Below are positions 26,449 to 34,956 of a stretch of DNA of 64,000 nucleotides, piece after piece (position 1 is the first letter of the stretch; every line of letters starts with the position of its first letter). Source of the stretch: Bradyrhizobium canariense. GTDB lineage: Bacteria > Pseudomonadota > Alphaproteobacteria > Rhizobiales > Xanthobacteraceae. The DNA lies in NCBI RefSeq assembly GCF_018130465.1, contig NZ_JAFCKJ010000001.1, positions 434,001 to 498,000 of the forward strand, given 5' to 3'. The notes under the pieces are model-generated. The model worked only from the letters and a program-made list of their open reading frames with translations. It made no database searches and had not been told where the DNA came from. Made by a program: the position numbers and the translations under genes.

Positions 26449-26463
26449 GGCAAGGAGACCTTC

Positions 26464-26883
26464 ATGACCGAAGCGGCAAAATTGCTCTACACGGCCCGGA
26501 CCCGCACCAGCGGCGGGCGACAGGACGGCATATCGCGCAGTTCCGACGGCCGCCTGGATGTCAAGCTGTCGCCGCCGGGCGGCACCGGCATCGGCACCAA
26601 TCCCGAGCAATTGTTCGCGGCCGGCTGGTCGGCCTGCTTCGAAGGCGCGATGGAGATCGCGGCCCGCAAGCGGAAGATCGAGCTCCCCAGGAAATGCGCG
26701 ATCGATGCGGAGATCGACCTCGTGCTCGCCGAGGGCGCCTATTCGCTCAGGGCACGCCTCGATGTCAGCCTGCCCGGCCTCGATCGCGAGATCGCGCGCG
26801 GCCTCATCGATGAGGCGCACCAGACTTGCCCCTATTCCAAAGCCGTCCGCGGCAACATCGACGTCACGGTCGCGCTGATCTGA
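26464..26883 (+). CDS. ohr: Organic hydroperoxide resistance protein (Ohr/OsmC family)
   Basis: Thiol peroxidase that reduces organic and fatty-acid hydroperoxides using two cysteines. Both are present in family context: C58 in AAGWSACFEGAMEIAA and C122 in EAHQTCPYSKAVRGN. At 139 residues it is standard. The ATG at 26464 follows AAGGAGACC; an upstream TTG at 26440 is rejected. The typical MarR-type OhrR regulator is not next to it; instead a large STAND regulator diverges from it. It is probably co-transcribed with the alpha/beta hydrolase 36 bp downstream. Confidence 0.93.
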   Translation: MTEAAKLLYTARTRTSGGRQDGISRSSDGRLDVKLSPPGGTGIGTNPEQLFAAGWSACFEGAMEIAARKRKIELPRKCAIDAEIDLVLAEGAYSLRARLDVSLPGLDREIARGLIDEAHQTCPYSKAVRGNIDVTVALI

Positions 26884-26919
26884 CGCACCACCTCCAACCA
26901 TCAACAAGGAAGCAGCACC

Positions 26920-27951
26920 ATGAAACAGATCATCGACCAGCACCGGCGACAGTTTTTCGGCGTCGCCGCGGGAACTGTCGCCGTCGGCCTTGGCGTGATC
27001 GGCCTCGCCCGCGCCGAATCGGAAGCGCCGCGCTCCTCGGCGACGAATGCGTCGTTCGGCGCGATCAAGCAGATCGAGGCCGGCGTGCTCAACGTCGGCT
27101 ACGCGGAGGCGGGTCCCGCGAACGGCCCCGTCGCGATCCTGCTGCACGGCTGGCCCTACGACATTCACGCCTTCGTCGATGTCGCCCCGATCCTGGCAAA
27201 GGCCGGCTATCGCGTCATCATCCCTTATCTGCGCGGCTACGGCTCGACCCACTTCCTCTCCGCCGAGACGCCGCGCAACGGCGAGCCGGCGGCAATGGCC
27301 GCCGACATCATCGCGCTGATGGACAAGCTCGACATCAAGAAGGCGGTCGTCGCCGGTTTCGATTGGGGCGCGCGCACCGCCGACATCATCGCCGCGCTGT
27401 GGCCGGAGCGCTGCCGCGCGCTGGTGTCGGTCAGCGGCTATCTGATCTCCAGCCAGGCCGCGGGCAACGCGCCGCTGCCGCCGTCGGCCGAGTTGCAATG
27501 GTGGTACCAGTTCTATTTCGCGACCGAGCGCGGCCGCGTCGGATACGAGAAGTACACGCATGATTTCGCCAAGCTGATTTGGAAGCTCGCTTCGCCGCAG
27601 TGGAAGTTCGACGACGCCACCTTCGCCCGCAGCGCGGCGGCGCTGGACAACAAGGATCACGTCGCGATCACGATCCACAATTACCGTTGGCGGCTCGGGC
27701 TTGCCCAGGGTGAAGCGAAGTACGAGCATCTCGAAAAGAAGCTCGCCGCGGCTCCGGTCATCGACGTGCCGACGATCACGATGGAAGGCGACGCCAATGG
27801 CGCGCCGCATCCCGATCCAAGCGCCTATGCCAAGAAGTTCTCGGGCCGCTACGACTATCGCCTGATCACCGGCGGTATGGGCCACAATCTGCCTCAGGAA
27901 GCACCGCAAGCCTTTGCCAAGGCCGTCATCGACGTCGACGGCGGCGCCTGA
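26920..27951 (+). CDS. Tat-exported alpha/beta hydrolase (epoxide hydrolase/dehalogenase-like)
   Basis: Hydrolase of 343 residues with an N-terminal twin-arginine signal (DQHRRQFFGVAAGTVAVGLG), so it is probably exported folded to the periplasm. The core shows the HGWP oxyanion motif (AILLHGWPYDIHAF), the nucleophile elbow GFDWGARTAD with an Asp instead of Ser, and a late histidine in TGGMGHNLPQEAP. The Asp nucleophile places it with epoxide hydrolases and haloalkane dehalogenases. ATG follows AAGGAAG. Co-transcription with ohr suggests detoxification of oxidised or electrophilic compounds. Substrate is not predictable. Confidence 0.88.
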   Translation: MKQIIDQHRRQFFGVAAGTVAVGLGVIGLARAESEAPRSSATNASFGAIKQIEAGVLNVGYAEAGPANGPVAILLHGWPYDIHAFVDVAPILAKAGYRVIIPYLRGYGSTHFLSAETPRNGEPAAMAADIIALMDKLDIKKAVVAGFDWGARTADIIAALWPERCRALVSVSGYLISSQAAGNAPLPPSAELQWWYQFYFATERGRVGYEKYTHDFAKLIWKLASPQWKFDDATFARSAAALDNKDHVAITIHNYRWRLGLAQGEAKYEHLEKKLAAAPVIDVPTITMEGDANGAPHPDPSAYAKKFSGRYDYRLITGGMGHNLPQEAPQAFAKAVIDVDGGA

Positions 27952-27965
27952 GGAGTTTGGCAGCA

Positions 27966-27992
27966 CCTCGGTCCGGCCCGGCTGGACCGAGG
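27966..27992 (+). terminator. Stem-loop after the alpha/beta hydrolase gene
   Basis: Perfect 9-bp inverted repeat CCTCGGTCC / GGACCGAGG with a 9-nt loop, starting 15 bp after the stop. There is no long T-run, so it may be a weak terminator or an mRNA-stabilising hairpin ahead of the cytochrome gene. Confidence 0.45.
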
Positions 27993-28021
27993 ATCATTCG
28001 TTGATCCCAGCCTGATGAAGA

Positions 28022-28579
28022 ATGATGACGCCGACTGAAACTGAAAAGAAAAGATTCTCGTTCTCCATGGTGATCGTGCTTGCCGCGATTCTCCTCGTGG
28101 TTCTCCTGACATGCGTGCCGTATCTCGTCACCATCGCATTGGCCGAAGGCCCGACGACAGCGGATGCCTCGCCGATCTTCGGCGTCACTGTCCCGGAGGG
28201 CTACAAGCAGTGGGAGCTGATTGCGCCGGCCGAGGAGGCGGCTCCCTTGGACGAGCTGCGTGCCGTGGTCGGCAACAGGACCGCGATCGATGCTTACCAA
28301 GGCGGCAAGCTTCCGTTCCCGGACGGGACAATTCTGGTCAAGCGCGCCTGGAAGCGGAAACAGTCGCCTGAATTCTCGTCCGCGACGATTCCCGGTGAGC
28401 CCACCACCGTCCAGGTGATGGTCAAGGATTCCAGAAAATATGCCGCCACCGGCGGCTGGGGATTTGGCCGCTTCGTCAACGGCAAGCCGGTCGACGAGGC
28501 CCAGCACCGCACCTGCTTCGCCTGCCACGAAGCCCGCGCGAAGAGTCGCGACTACGTGTTTACGAGGCTTGCGCCCTGA
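28022..28579 (+). CDS. Cytochrome P460-family c-type haem protein
   Basis: Membrane-anchored periplasmic cytochrome of 185 residues. A single N-terminal helix (about residues 14-40, FSMVIVLAAILLVVLLTCVP) anchors the protein. The P460 domain follows (GVTVPEGYKQWELIAPAEE ... LPFPDGTILVKRAWKRKQS ... GWGFGRFVNGKPVDEAQ), and the haem motif CFACH (C165, C168, H169) lies near the C-terminus as in the family. Cytochromes P460 oxidise hydroxylamine or bind NO, but many family members have unknown roles. Whether the special lysine crosslink forms cannot be judged. It is convergent with the hybrid kinase gene (10 bp between stops). Confidence 0.88.
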   Translation: MMTPTETEKKRFSFSMVIVLAAILLVVLLTCVPYLVTIALAEGPTTADASPIFGVTVPEGYKQWELIAPAEEAAPLDELRAVVGNRTAIDAYQGGKLPFPDGTILVKRAWKRKQSPEFSSATIPGEPTTVQVMVKDSRKYAATGGWGFGRFVNGKPVDEAQHRTCFACHEARAKSRDYVFTRLAP

Positions 28580-28589
28580 GTGCGGAGGT

Positions 28590-31500
28590 TCACTCCGCCG
28601 CCACCAGCTGCTGCGTGCGCCACTGGCCGAGCAGGGCGCGGAGCGAAGCCGGCTTGACCGGCTTGTTGAGCACCGCGACCTTTTCATCCCGGGCAGCCAT
28701 TTGCACGGCGGGACTGCGGTCGGCGGTGATCAGGATCGCGGGGATGCCGTCACCGAAGCGGCGGCGGATGTCGCGGATCGCGGCGATGCCGTTGCCGCGG
28801 TCGAGATGGTAGTCGACCAGCAGGCCGGTCACGCGTCCGCCGGCAGTTTCGATCGCGGCGATCGCGCCCTCGGGGTCGGCGACCGCGATCACCTCGGCGT
28901 CCCAGGCCTTCAGCAGCGTGCGCATGCCGTCGAGGATCGCGGCGTCGTTCTCGATGCAGACGATCAGGGCGCCCGAGATCGGCGTGCGCGCGAGCGGCGT
29001 CGCGCTGGTCACGGCCGCGGTGTGGGTGATCGCCTTCGCCGTCGGCACCGTCACGGAAAACACCGAGCCGCCGCCGGCATTGCTGTCGATGGCGATGCCA
29101 TGATTGAGCACGCGGGCGAGACGCTCGACGATCGAGAGGCCGAGGCCGAGGCCACGTGCGATCCGCGCGCCCTGCTCGAGGCGGTGGAATTCCTTGAAGA
29201 TCTCGCCGCGCTTGACCAGCGGGATGCCGACGCCGGTGTCGTAGACGCAGATCTTGAGCGAAGGGCCCTGGCGGCGGCAACCGACCAGCACGCGCCCGCG
29301 CGGGGTATATTTGATCGCGTTGGAGATCAGGTTCTGGAGCAGCCGCCGCAGCAGGAGACGATCCGACTCGACGGGCAGCGAGCACGGCACGAAGACGAGC
29401 TCCAGATTCTTGGCGCGTGCGACCGGCGCGAACTCGATCTCCAGCGAGCGCATCAGATCGGCCATCTTGAAGCTCGAGATCGAGGTCGTCATCGCGCCGG
29501 CGTCGAGCCTGGAGATGTCGAGCAACGCGCCGAGGATCTCCTCGATCGCCTGGAGCGATTCGTCGATATTCTCGACCAGCCGCGTCTCCTCGCCGCTGTG
29601 CTGGCGCTCGACCAGGCTCGTGACGTAGAGCCGCGCCGCGTTCAGCGGCTGGAGAATGTCGTGGCTGGCGGCGGCGAGAAAGCGCGTCTTGGAGATGCTG
29701 GCGTCTTCGGCCGCGCTCTTGGCCAGCGCCAGCTCGGAATTCAGCCGGGTCAGCTCCTCGGTGCGGTCGCGCACCCGCTTCTCCAGCGTCGCATTGGCGC
29801 GCTCCAGCGCTTCGGCCGCCTCGAACGTGGGCGTGACGTCGGTGAAGGTGATGACGAAGCCACCGCCGGGCATGCGGTTGGTCAAAATCTCGATCACCAT
29901 GTGGCGGTCGGGCAGGCGCTCGAGATAAGGCTCGCCGTCGGTGGTGTAAGCCGCGAGCCGGCGCTCCAGCATGGCTTCGCGCTCGACCGGGTCGGTCGGC
30001 TCGCTCACGCCCATGAATTCCAGGATCTCACGCAACGGCGTGCCGAACTGGATGAAATGGGGGGGAACGTTGAGGAGATCGCCGAACTGCCGGTTGGAGC
30101 AGATCAGCTGCAGATCGGCATCGAACACCGCGATGCCCTGGCGCACATGGTTGAGCGCGGTCTGGAGAATCTCGCGGTTGAAATGAAGCGCCGCATGGGA
30201 ATCGTCGAGCAGCTTGAGCGCGGCCTTCGCCGACACCGTCCGTTTGCGCAGCAGCAGCGACATCACGAGACGCGAGGAGGCGGCACCGATCGAGGAGGCG
30301 ATCAGGTGCTCGGCGTGCTGCAGCAGCTCGAAATCGGCGGGTGCCCCGGACTCCAGCCGCACATTGCGCCGCGCGGAGAATGCCTCGAACGAATGCCGCG
30401 CGCGGTCGGGGCCGAGATATTGCGCCACCGTGGTCTGGATGTCCTGCACCGTGACGGTGGTGCGCCAGCGGCGGAAGCTCGGGGAGATCGGCGCGAGCGT
30501 GTTGGGGACGAACAGATCGGCCTGCACCAGCTCGATCGAAGACGGCCGGCGCGCCAGCGACAGCAGCACATAGGTGAGGATGTTGAGCGACAGCGACCAG
30601 ACGACGCCGTGCATCAGCGGCGGCAGGTCGGCGCCGAACAGCGCCTGCGGCCGCAGGGCCTCGATTCCGAACGGGCCGTGCTGGAGCAGCAGGATGCCCG
30701 CCGTCGAGGAATCCATGAAGCTCGGGATGAACAGCGTGTAGAGCCACACCGCGAAGCCGACCAGCATACCGCCGATCGCGCCGCGCGCGGTCGCGCGCCG
30801 CCACAGCAGCCCGCCGAAGAAGCTTGGTGCAAGCTGGGCGATGGCGGCAAAAGAGAGCAGGCCGATCGCCGCGAGCTGGGTGTTGCCGAGCGCGCGGTAG
30901 TAGAAATAGGCCATCACCATGATGGCGAAGATCGCGAGCCGGCGCGAGCGCAACAGGAAGTCGCTGAAATCGGCGCCGCCGGTGCGCCCCTCGGGCCGCC
31001 GTTGCAGCACCAGGGGCACCACGAGATCGTTCGAGACCATGATGGAGAGCGCGACGCATTCGACGATCACCATCGCGGTCGCCGCCGACAGGCCGCCGAC
31101 GAAGACGGCGACGCTGAGCAGATCCGCACCGCCCTCCATCGGCAGCGCCAGCACGTACATATCCGGATCGGCGGCGCCGAACGGGAAGCTGACGAGGCCG
31201 GCGAGCGCGATCGGGATCACGAACAGATTGATGGCGACGAGGTAGAGCGGGAACAGCCAGCGCGCCCGGCCGACCTCGGCGTCCGAGGAATTCTCCACCA
31301 CGCTGACGTGGAACTGGCGCGGCAGCAGCATGATCGCGCACAGCGACAGCAGCGTCATGGTCAGGAAGTTGCCGATCGAGGGCGAATAGTTGATGACGCG
31401 CACTGCCTCCGGTGTCTTCATCGCGCGCTCGATCAGCTCGTGCGGCGAGAACATCCAGAACGTGACGAAGATGCCCGCGGTGAGGAAGGCGACGAGCTTG

Positions 31501-32099
31501 ATGATGGATTCGGTTGCGACCGCCAGCATCAGGCCGTGCTGATGCTCGGTGGCGTCCGTCTGCCGCGTGCCGAACAGCACCGCGAAGGCCGCCATCGCCA
31601 GCGTCACCATCAGCGCCATGTCGCCGACGATCGGGATGTGGGAGAAGGCCTGGTCTTCGCTCAGGATGGTTTCGAGCGAGGAGGCGACCGCCTTGAGCTG
31701 GAGCGCGATGTAGGGCACCGAGCCGATGATCGCGATCAGCGCGACGGTTGCCGCCACCGCCTGGCTCTTGCCGTAGCGCGCGCCGATGAAGTCGGCGATC
31801 GAGGTGATGTTGTGGGCTTTCGCGAGCTGGATCACGCGGCGGAGTACGCCGGCTCCGAGCCCGATCATCAGGATCGGGCCGACATAGATCGCGAGGAAGT
31901 CGGTGGAGGTGCGGGTGGCGAAGCCGACCGAGCCGAAGAAGGTCCAGGAGGTGCAGTAGATCGCCAGCGACAGCGGATAGATCAGTCCCGAGGCGCGGCC
32001 GCGCCCAGCCGGCGAGCGGCGGTCGCCATGGCTCGCCACCAGGAACAGAAAGCCGATATAGCCGAAGGCGGCGGCGATCACGCCCCAATCGTGCAGCAT
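28590..32099 (-). CDS. Hybrid histidine kinase with sodium/solute-symporter-like sensor domain
   Basis: Membrane sensor kinase of 1169 residues. The first 500 or so form a multi-helix SLC5/PutP-like transporter domain (start MLHDWGVIAAAFGYIGFLFL; SIADFIGARYGKSQAVAATV), as in CbrA-type kinases. Next are a PAS domain (NHVRQGIAVFDADLQLICSN), a short coiled coil, a HisKA box with the phospho-acceptor in FLAAASHDILQPLNAARLYV, an HATPase domain (NLISNAIKYTP; VYDTGVGIP; GLGLSIVERL), and a C-terminal receiver with acceptor Asp in GLLVDYHLDRGNGI and conserved lysine in VLNKPVKP. It may sense a solute or its transport. No separate partner regulator is adjacent. It lies downstream of hemA on the same strand, but a long repeat separates them. 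Confidence 0.93.
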   Translation of the reverse strand: MLHDWGVIAAAFGYIGFLFLVASHGDRRSPAGRGRASGLIYPLSLAIYCTSWTFFGSVGFATRTSTDFLAIYVGPILMIGLGAGVLRRVIQLAKAHNITSIADFIGARYGKSQAVAATVALIAIIGSVPYIALQLKAVASSLETILSEDQAFSHIPIVGDMALMVTLAMAAFAVLFGTRQTDATEHQHGLMLAVATESIIKLVAFLTAGIFVTFWMFSPHELIERAMKTPEAVRVINYSPSIGNFLTMTLLSLCAIMLLPRQFHVSVVENSSDAEVGRARWLFPLYLVAINLFVIPIALAGLVSFPFGAADPDMYVLALPMEGGADLLSVAVFVGGLSAATAMVIVECVALSIMVSNDLVVPLVLQRRPEGRTGGADFSDFLLRSRRLAIFAIMVMAYFYYRALGNTQLAAIGLLSFAAIAQLAPSFFGGLLWRRATARGAIGGMLVGFAVWLYTLFIPSFMDSSTAGILLLQHGPFGIEALRPQALFGADLPPLMHGVVWSLSLNILTYVLLSLARRPSSIELVQADLFVPNTLAPISPSFRRWRTTVTVQDIQTTVAQYLGPDRARHSFEAFSARRNVRLESGAPADFELLQHAEHLIASSIGAASSRLVMSLLLRKRTVSAKAALKLLDDSHAALHFNREILQTALNHVRQGIAVFDADLQLICSNRQFGDLLNVPPHFIQFGTPLREILEFMGVSEPTDPVEREAMLERRLAAYTTDGEPYLERLPDRHMVIEILTNRMPGGGFVITFTDVTPTFEAAEALERANATLEKRVRDRTEELTRLNSELALAKSAAEDASISKTRFLAAASHDILQPLNAARLYVTSLVERQHSGEETRLVENIDESLQAIEEILGALLDISRLDAGAMTTSISSFKMADLMRSLEIEFAPVARAKNLELVFVPCSLPVESDRLLLRRLLQNLISNAIKYTPRGRVLVGCRRQGPSLKICVYDTGVGIPLVKRGEIFKEFHRLEQGARIARGLGLGLSIVERLARVLNHGIAIDSNAGGGSVFSVTVPTAKAITHTAAVTSATPLARTPISGALIVCIENDAAILDGMRTLLKAWDAEVIAVADPEGAIAAIETAGGRVTGLLVDYHLDRGNGIAAIRDIRRRFGDGIPAILITADRSPAVQMAARDEKVAVLNKPVKPASLRALLGQWRTQQLVAAE

Positions 32100-32241
32100 G
32101 GCGAGCGTGCTTCTCCCTGGGCGCGCTGGCAGCGCCCGATCTCATTTTCCCTGTAAATCTAGCGCGTTGGACGGTCGCAGGCGACACCGAAATGCCGTGC
32201 GGGTGCGGGAACTGGGGTTGTCGTTAAACGGTGAGACCAAC

Positions 32242-32362
32242 GTCGTCCTGGCGAAAGCCAGGACCCATAACCACAGGACACGGTTATGGGCACCCCAATG
32301 GCCCCAGCGGGCCGCAACAATTCACAGTCGGGGTAATGGGTCCTGGCTTTCGCCAGGACGAC
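32242..32362. repeat. Nested palindromic repeat between hemA and hybrid kinase
   Basis: Perfect 27-bp inverted repeat: 32242-32268 (begins GTCGTCCTGGCGAAAGCC) and 32336-32362. Each arm is itself a hairpin with a tetraloop (GTCCTGGC-GAAA-GCCAGGAC in the left arm), and CCCATAACC (32264-32272) pairs with GGTTATGGG (32282-32290). The element starts 6 bp beyond the hemA stop and probably ends or protects that transcript. It resembles a dispersed Bradyrhizobium repeat. Confidence 0.85.
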
Positions 32363-32368
32363 CCGGAG

Positions 32369-33598
32369 CTACTCCGCCGCCATCGACTTCTCGCGGAGCG
32401 GCAGACCCAGGAGGTCCCACACCTGCAGCAGGGCCTCGGCGAGCTGATCGATCAGGCCGTCGTCGTGATAGGGCGAGGGCGTGATGCGCAGGCGTTCGGA
32501 GCCCTTGGCGACCGTCGGATAGTTGATCGGCTGGATGTAGATGCCGTGCTGTTCGAGCAGGAGGTCGGAGGCCTGCTTGCACTTCTCGGCATCGCCGATG
32601 AACAGCGGGACGATGTGGGTGTCGCTCGACATCACCGGCAGGCCGGCGGCATTGAGGATCGCCTTGACCCGGGCGGCGCGGTCCTGGTGACGCTCGCGCT
32701 CCCAGCTCGACGTCTTCAGATGCTTGATCGCGGCGGTCGCGGCCGAGCAGATCGCCGGCGGCAGCGCGGTGGTGAAGATGAAGCCCGGCGCATAGGAGCG
32801 CACGGCGTCGATGATCTGACCGTTGGCGGCGATGTAGCCGCCGAGGCAGCCGAACGCCTTGGCGAGCGTGCCTTCGAGAATGTCGATGCGATGCATCACG
32901 CCGTCGCGCTCGGCGATGCCGCCGCCGCGCGGGCCGTACATGCCGACGGCGTGGACCTCGTCGACATAGGTCATCGCGCCGTACTTCTCGGCGAGGTCGC
33001 AGATCTTGGCGAGCGGGGCGATGTCGCCGTCCATCGAATAAAGGCTCTCGCAGGCGATCAGCTTGGGCCGGCTCGGGCCCGCAGCCTTCAACAGCGCTTC
33101 CAGATCGGCGAGGTCGTTGTGGCGAAACACGACCCGCTCGCAGCCGGACTGGCGGATGCCCTCGATCATCGAATTGTGGTTGAGCTCGTCCGACAGGATC
33201 AGGCAGTTCGGAATGAGCTTTGCGATAGTCGCGATACCGGTCTGGTTCGAGACGTAGCCGGACGTGAAGAGCAGCGAGGCTTCCTTGCCGTGGAGATCGG
33301 CGAGCTCGGCCTCGAGCTGCACCAGCGGATGATGCGTGCCGGCGATGTTGCGGGTGCCGCCGGCGCCGGTGCCGACCCGCGTCGCAGTCTCGACCATCGC
33401 GCCTACCACCTTCGGGTGCTGGCCCATGCCGAGATAATCGTTGGAGCACCAGATCACGACGTCGCGCTTGCCGTTGGGCGAGTGCCAGAGCGCATGCGGG
33501 AACCGGCCGGCGATGCGTTCGAGATCGGCGAACACGCGGTAGCGCCGCTCGGTGTGGAGACGATCAAGGGCGGAATTGAAGAACTGGCTGTAATCCAT
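32369..33598 (-). CDS. hemA: 5-aminolevulinate synthase
   Basis: PLP enzyme that condenses glycine and succinyl-CoA to 5-aminolevulinate, the first step of haem synthesis in alphaproteobacteria. The 409-residue protein begins [20 protein letters not shown] and is nearly identical to the remembered B. japonicum HemA. Signature segments are [60 protein letters not shown] and the PLP-lysine loop [15 protein letters not shown]. The ATG at 33598 matches that protein; a longer reading adds nine unsupported residues. It is transcribed alone, 202 bp after the MBL gene stop, with a FixK-type palindrome about 140 bp upstream. Confidence 0.97.
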   Translation of the reverse strand: MDYSQFFNSALDRLHTERRYRVFADLERIAGRFPHALWHSPNGKRDVVIWCSNDYLGMGQHPKVVGAMVETATRVGTGAGGTRNIAGTHHPLVQLEAELADLHGKEASLLFTSGYVSNQTGIATIAKLIPNCLILSDELNHNSMIEGIRQSGCERVVFRHNDLADLEALLKAAGPSRPKLIACESLYSMDGDIAPLAKICDLAEKYGAMTYVDEVHAVGMYGPRGGGIAERDGVMHRIDILEGTLAKAFGCLGGYIAANGQIIDAVRSYAPGFIFTTALPPAICSAATAAIKHLKTSSWERERHQDRAARVKAILNAAGLPVMSSDTHIVPLFIGDAEKCKQASDLLLEQHGIYIQPINYPTVAKGSERLRITPSPYHDDGLIDQLAEALLQVWDLLGLPLREKSMAAE

Positions 33599-33728
33599 CG
33601 TCAAACCTGCAGCGGAACCGACCAAAGACCCGCATATCCTTAGAGCTTTTCCAGCTCCAATGTCTATGCGCTATCCCACATTTGGCCATGAGGGACATCT
33701 GGGCAAAATGCCCTATCGTGCGATTTGA

Positions 33729-33748
33729 AACTTGATCCGGATCAAGTT
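33729..33748. promoter_or_regulatory. FixK/FNR-type box upstream of hemA
   Basis: Perfect 20-bp palindrome AACTTGATCCGGATCAAGTT. It contains the FNR/FixK core TTGAT-N4-ATCAA, centred 140 bp ahead of the hemA start. Low-oxygen induction of hemA is documented in B. japonicum, and FixK2 is the obvious candidate regulator. The preceding gene ends at 33800 on the same strand, so the box belongs to hemA. Confidence 0.88.
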
Positions 33749-33799
33749 CGCGCGAGATGCAATGTTGCTCTGCACCATCCGCCAGGGCGAAGTCAGCGC

Positions 33800-34861
33800 T
33801 CAGGTCGTCCTGAACTGGAGCACACCGTCCTTCGTCTCCGCCGTCAGCCGGCCTTCGACGATCATGTAGTTGACGTGGGCGACCAGTTCGCCGGCGGCGA
33901 AACCCATCTGGTGTTCGTCCAGCACGTGCTTGTTGAACACCACGGGCACCAATGCGCGCGAGGTCTGCGGCACCTCGCGGCAGGCTTCCGCGATCAGGCG
34001 GCAGCGCTCCTCGTGGTGATCGGCGAGCTGCTTGATGCGGGTCTTCAAGCCATAGAACGGCACGCCGTGGCCGGGCAGCACCAGCATGTCATAGGGCAGC
34101 GTCGTGGTGAGGCTGGCGAGCGAGGCCAGATATTCGCCGAGCGAGTTCTGGTCGGGTTCGACCGCCCACACGCTGACATTCGGCGAGATCTTGCTCAGCA
34201 CCTGGTCGGCCGAGAGGAACAGCTTGTCGTCGGCACAATACAGCATCACCTGGTCGAGCGCGTGACCGCCGCCGGTGATCACCTTGAAGCGGCGCGTGCC
34301 GATCACGACGTCCTCGCCATGCGAGATGCGGCGGTAGGACGGCGGCAGCACCGAGACGCGCTTGAGATAGTCCTGGCCGCGGCCGAGCAGTTTTTCCGTG
34401 AGCGACTCGTCCATGCCATGGCGGCGGAAGAACAGCCGTTGCGCCTCCTGCCGCTCCTCCGTGCCGCGGTTCTGGTGATAGACCGATTGCAGATATTCGA
34501 CCTGCGACATCACCAGCGGGCAGTTGAATCGCTCGACGATCCACCCGGCCAGACCGACATGATCGGGATGGGAATGGGTCACGATCAGGCGCGTGATGTT
34601 GACGCCCTTCAGCGGTCCGTCGAACAGCTTCGTCCAGGCTTCGATCGTCTCCTCGTTGCCGAAGCCGGTGTCCACGATGGCATAGCCGTCGCCGTCGGCG
34701 AGCAGGTAGATGTTCACATGGTTGAGGCGGAACGGCAGTTTCAGCCGTGCCCACAACACGCCGGGCCTGACCTCCACGACCTCTTCGGGGCCGGGATGCT
34801 GCTCCCAGGGATAGCGCAAGGCGTCGGCGGAGGACTGCACGGTGTCGGTTTTCGTGTTCAT
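33800..34861 (-). CDS. MBL-fold metallo-hydrolase
   Basis: Cytoplasmic metallo-beta-lactamase-fold hydrolase of 353 residues. The metal motif is TRLIVTHSHPDHVGLAGWIV (H96, H98, D100, H101), with a further ligand in GGGHALDQVMLYCADDKLFL and the aspartate in FLSADQVLS; VLPGHGVPF supplies the last histidine. A C-terminal winged-helix-like piece (about 270-353) is common in this subgroup, related to LACTB2/glyoxalase II-like proteins. The substrate is not predictable. It is followed on the same strand by hemA, but with 201 bp and a separate promoter element between them. Confidence 0.88.
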   Translation of the reverse strand: MNTKTDTVQSSADALRYPWEQHPGPEEVVEVRPGVLWARLKLPFRLNHVNIYLLADGDGYAIVDTGFGNEETIEAWTKLFDGPLKGVNITRLIVTHSHPDHVGLAGWIVERFNCPLVMSQVEYLQSVYHQNRGTEERQEAQRLFFRRHGMDESLTEKLLGRGQDYLKRVSVLPPSYRRISHGEDVVIGTRRFKVITGGGHALDQVMLYCADDKLFLSADQVLSKISPNVSVWAVEPDQNSLGEYLASLASLTTTLPYDMLVLPGHGVPFYGLKTRIKQLADHHEERCRLIAEACREVPQTSRALVPVVFNKHVLDEHQMGFAAGELVAHVNYMIVEGRLTAETKDGVLQFRTT

Positions 34862-34956
34862 GCTACCGGATTAAACCCACTGGCTGCGGCGCGCCAGCCG
34901 AAAAAGGACGCTGGCGTGGGCCGCATAGCGGTCATTCCGGGCTACGGAACGGCGGC

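Noticed and set aside
28440-32156. Plus-strand open frame of 1238 codons
   Set aside because: Arg/Asp/Glu/His-rich with no domain; exact antisense of the hybrid kinase.
33643-33657. GAGCT-tttcc-AGCTC inverted repeat ahead of hemA as an iron-control element
   Set aside because: It does not match the iron control element pattern I know for Irr, and short arms are expected by chance.
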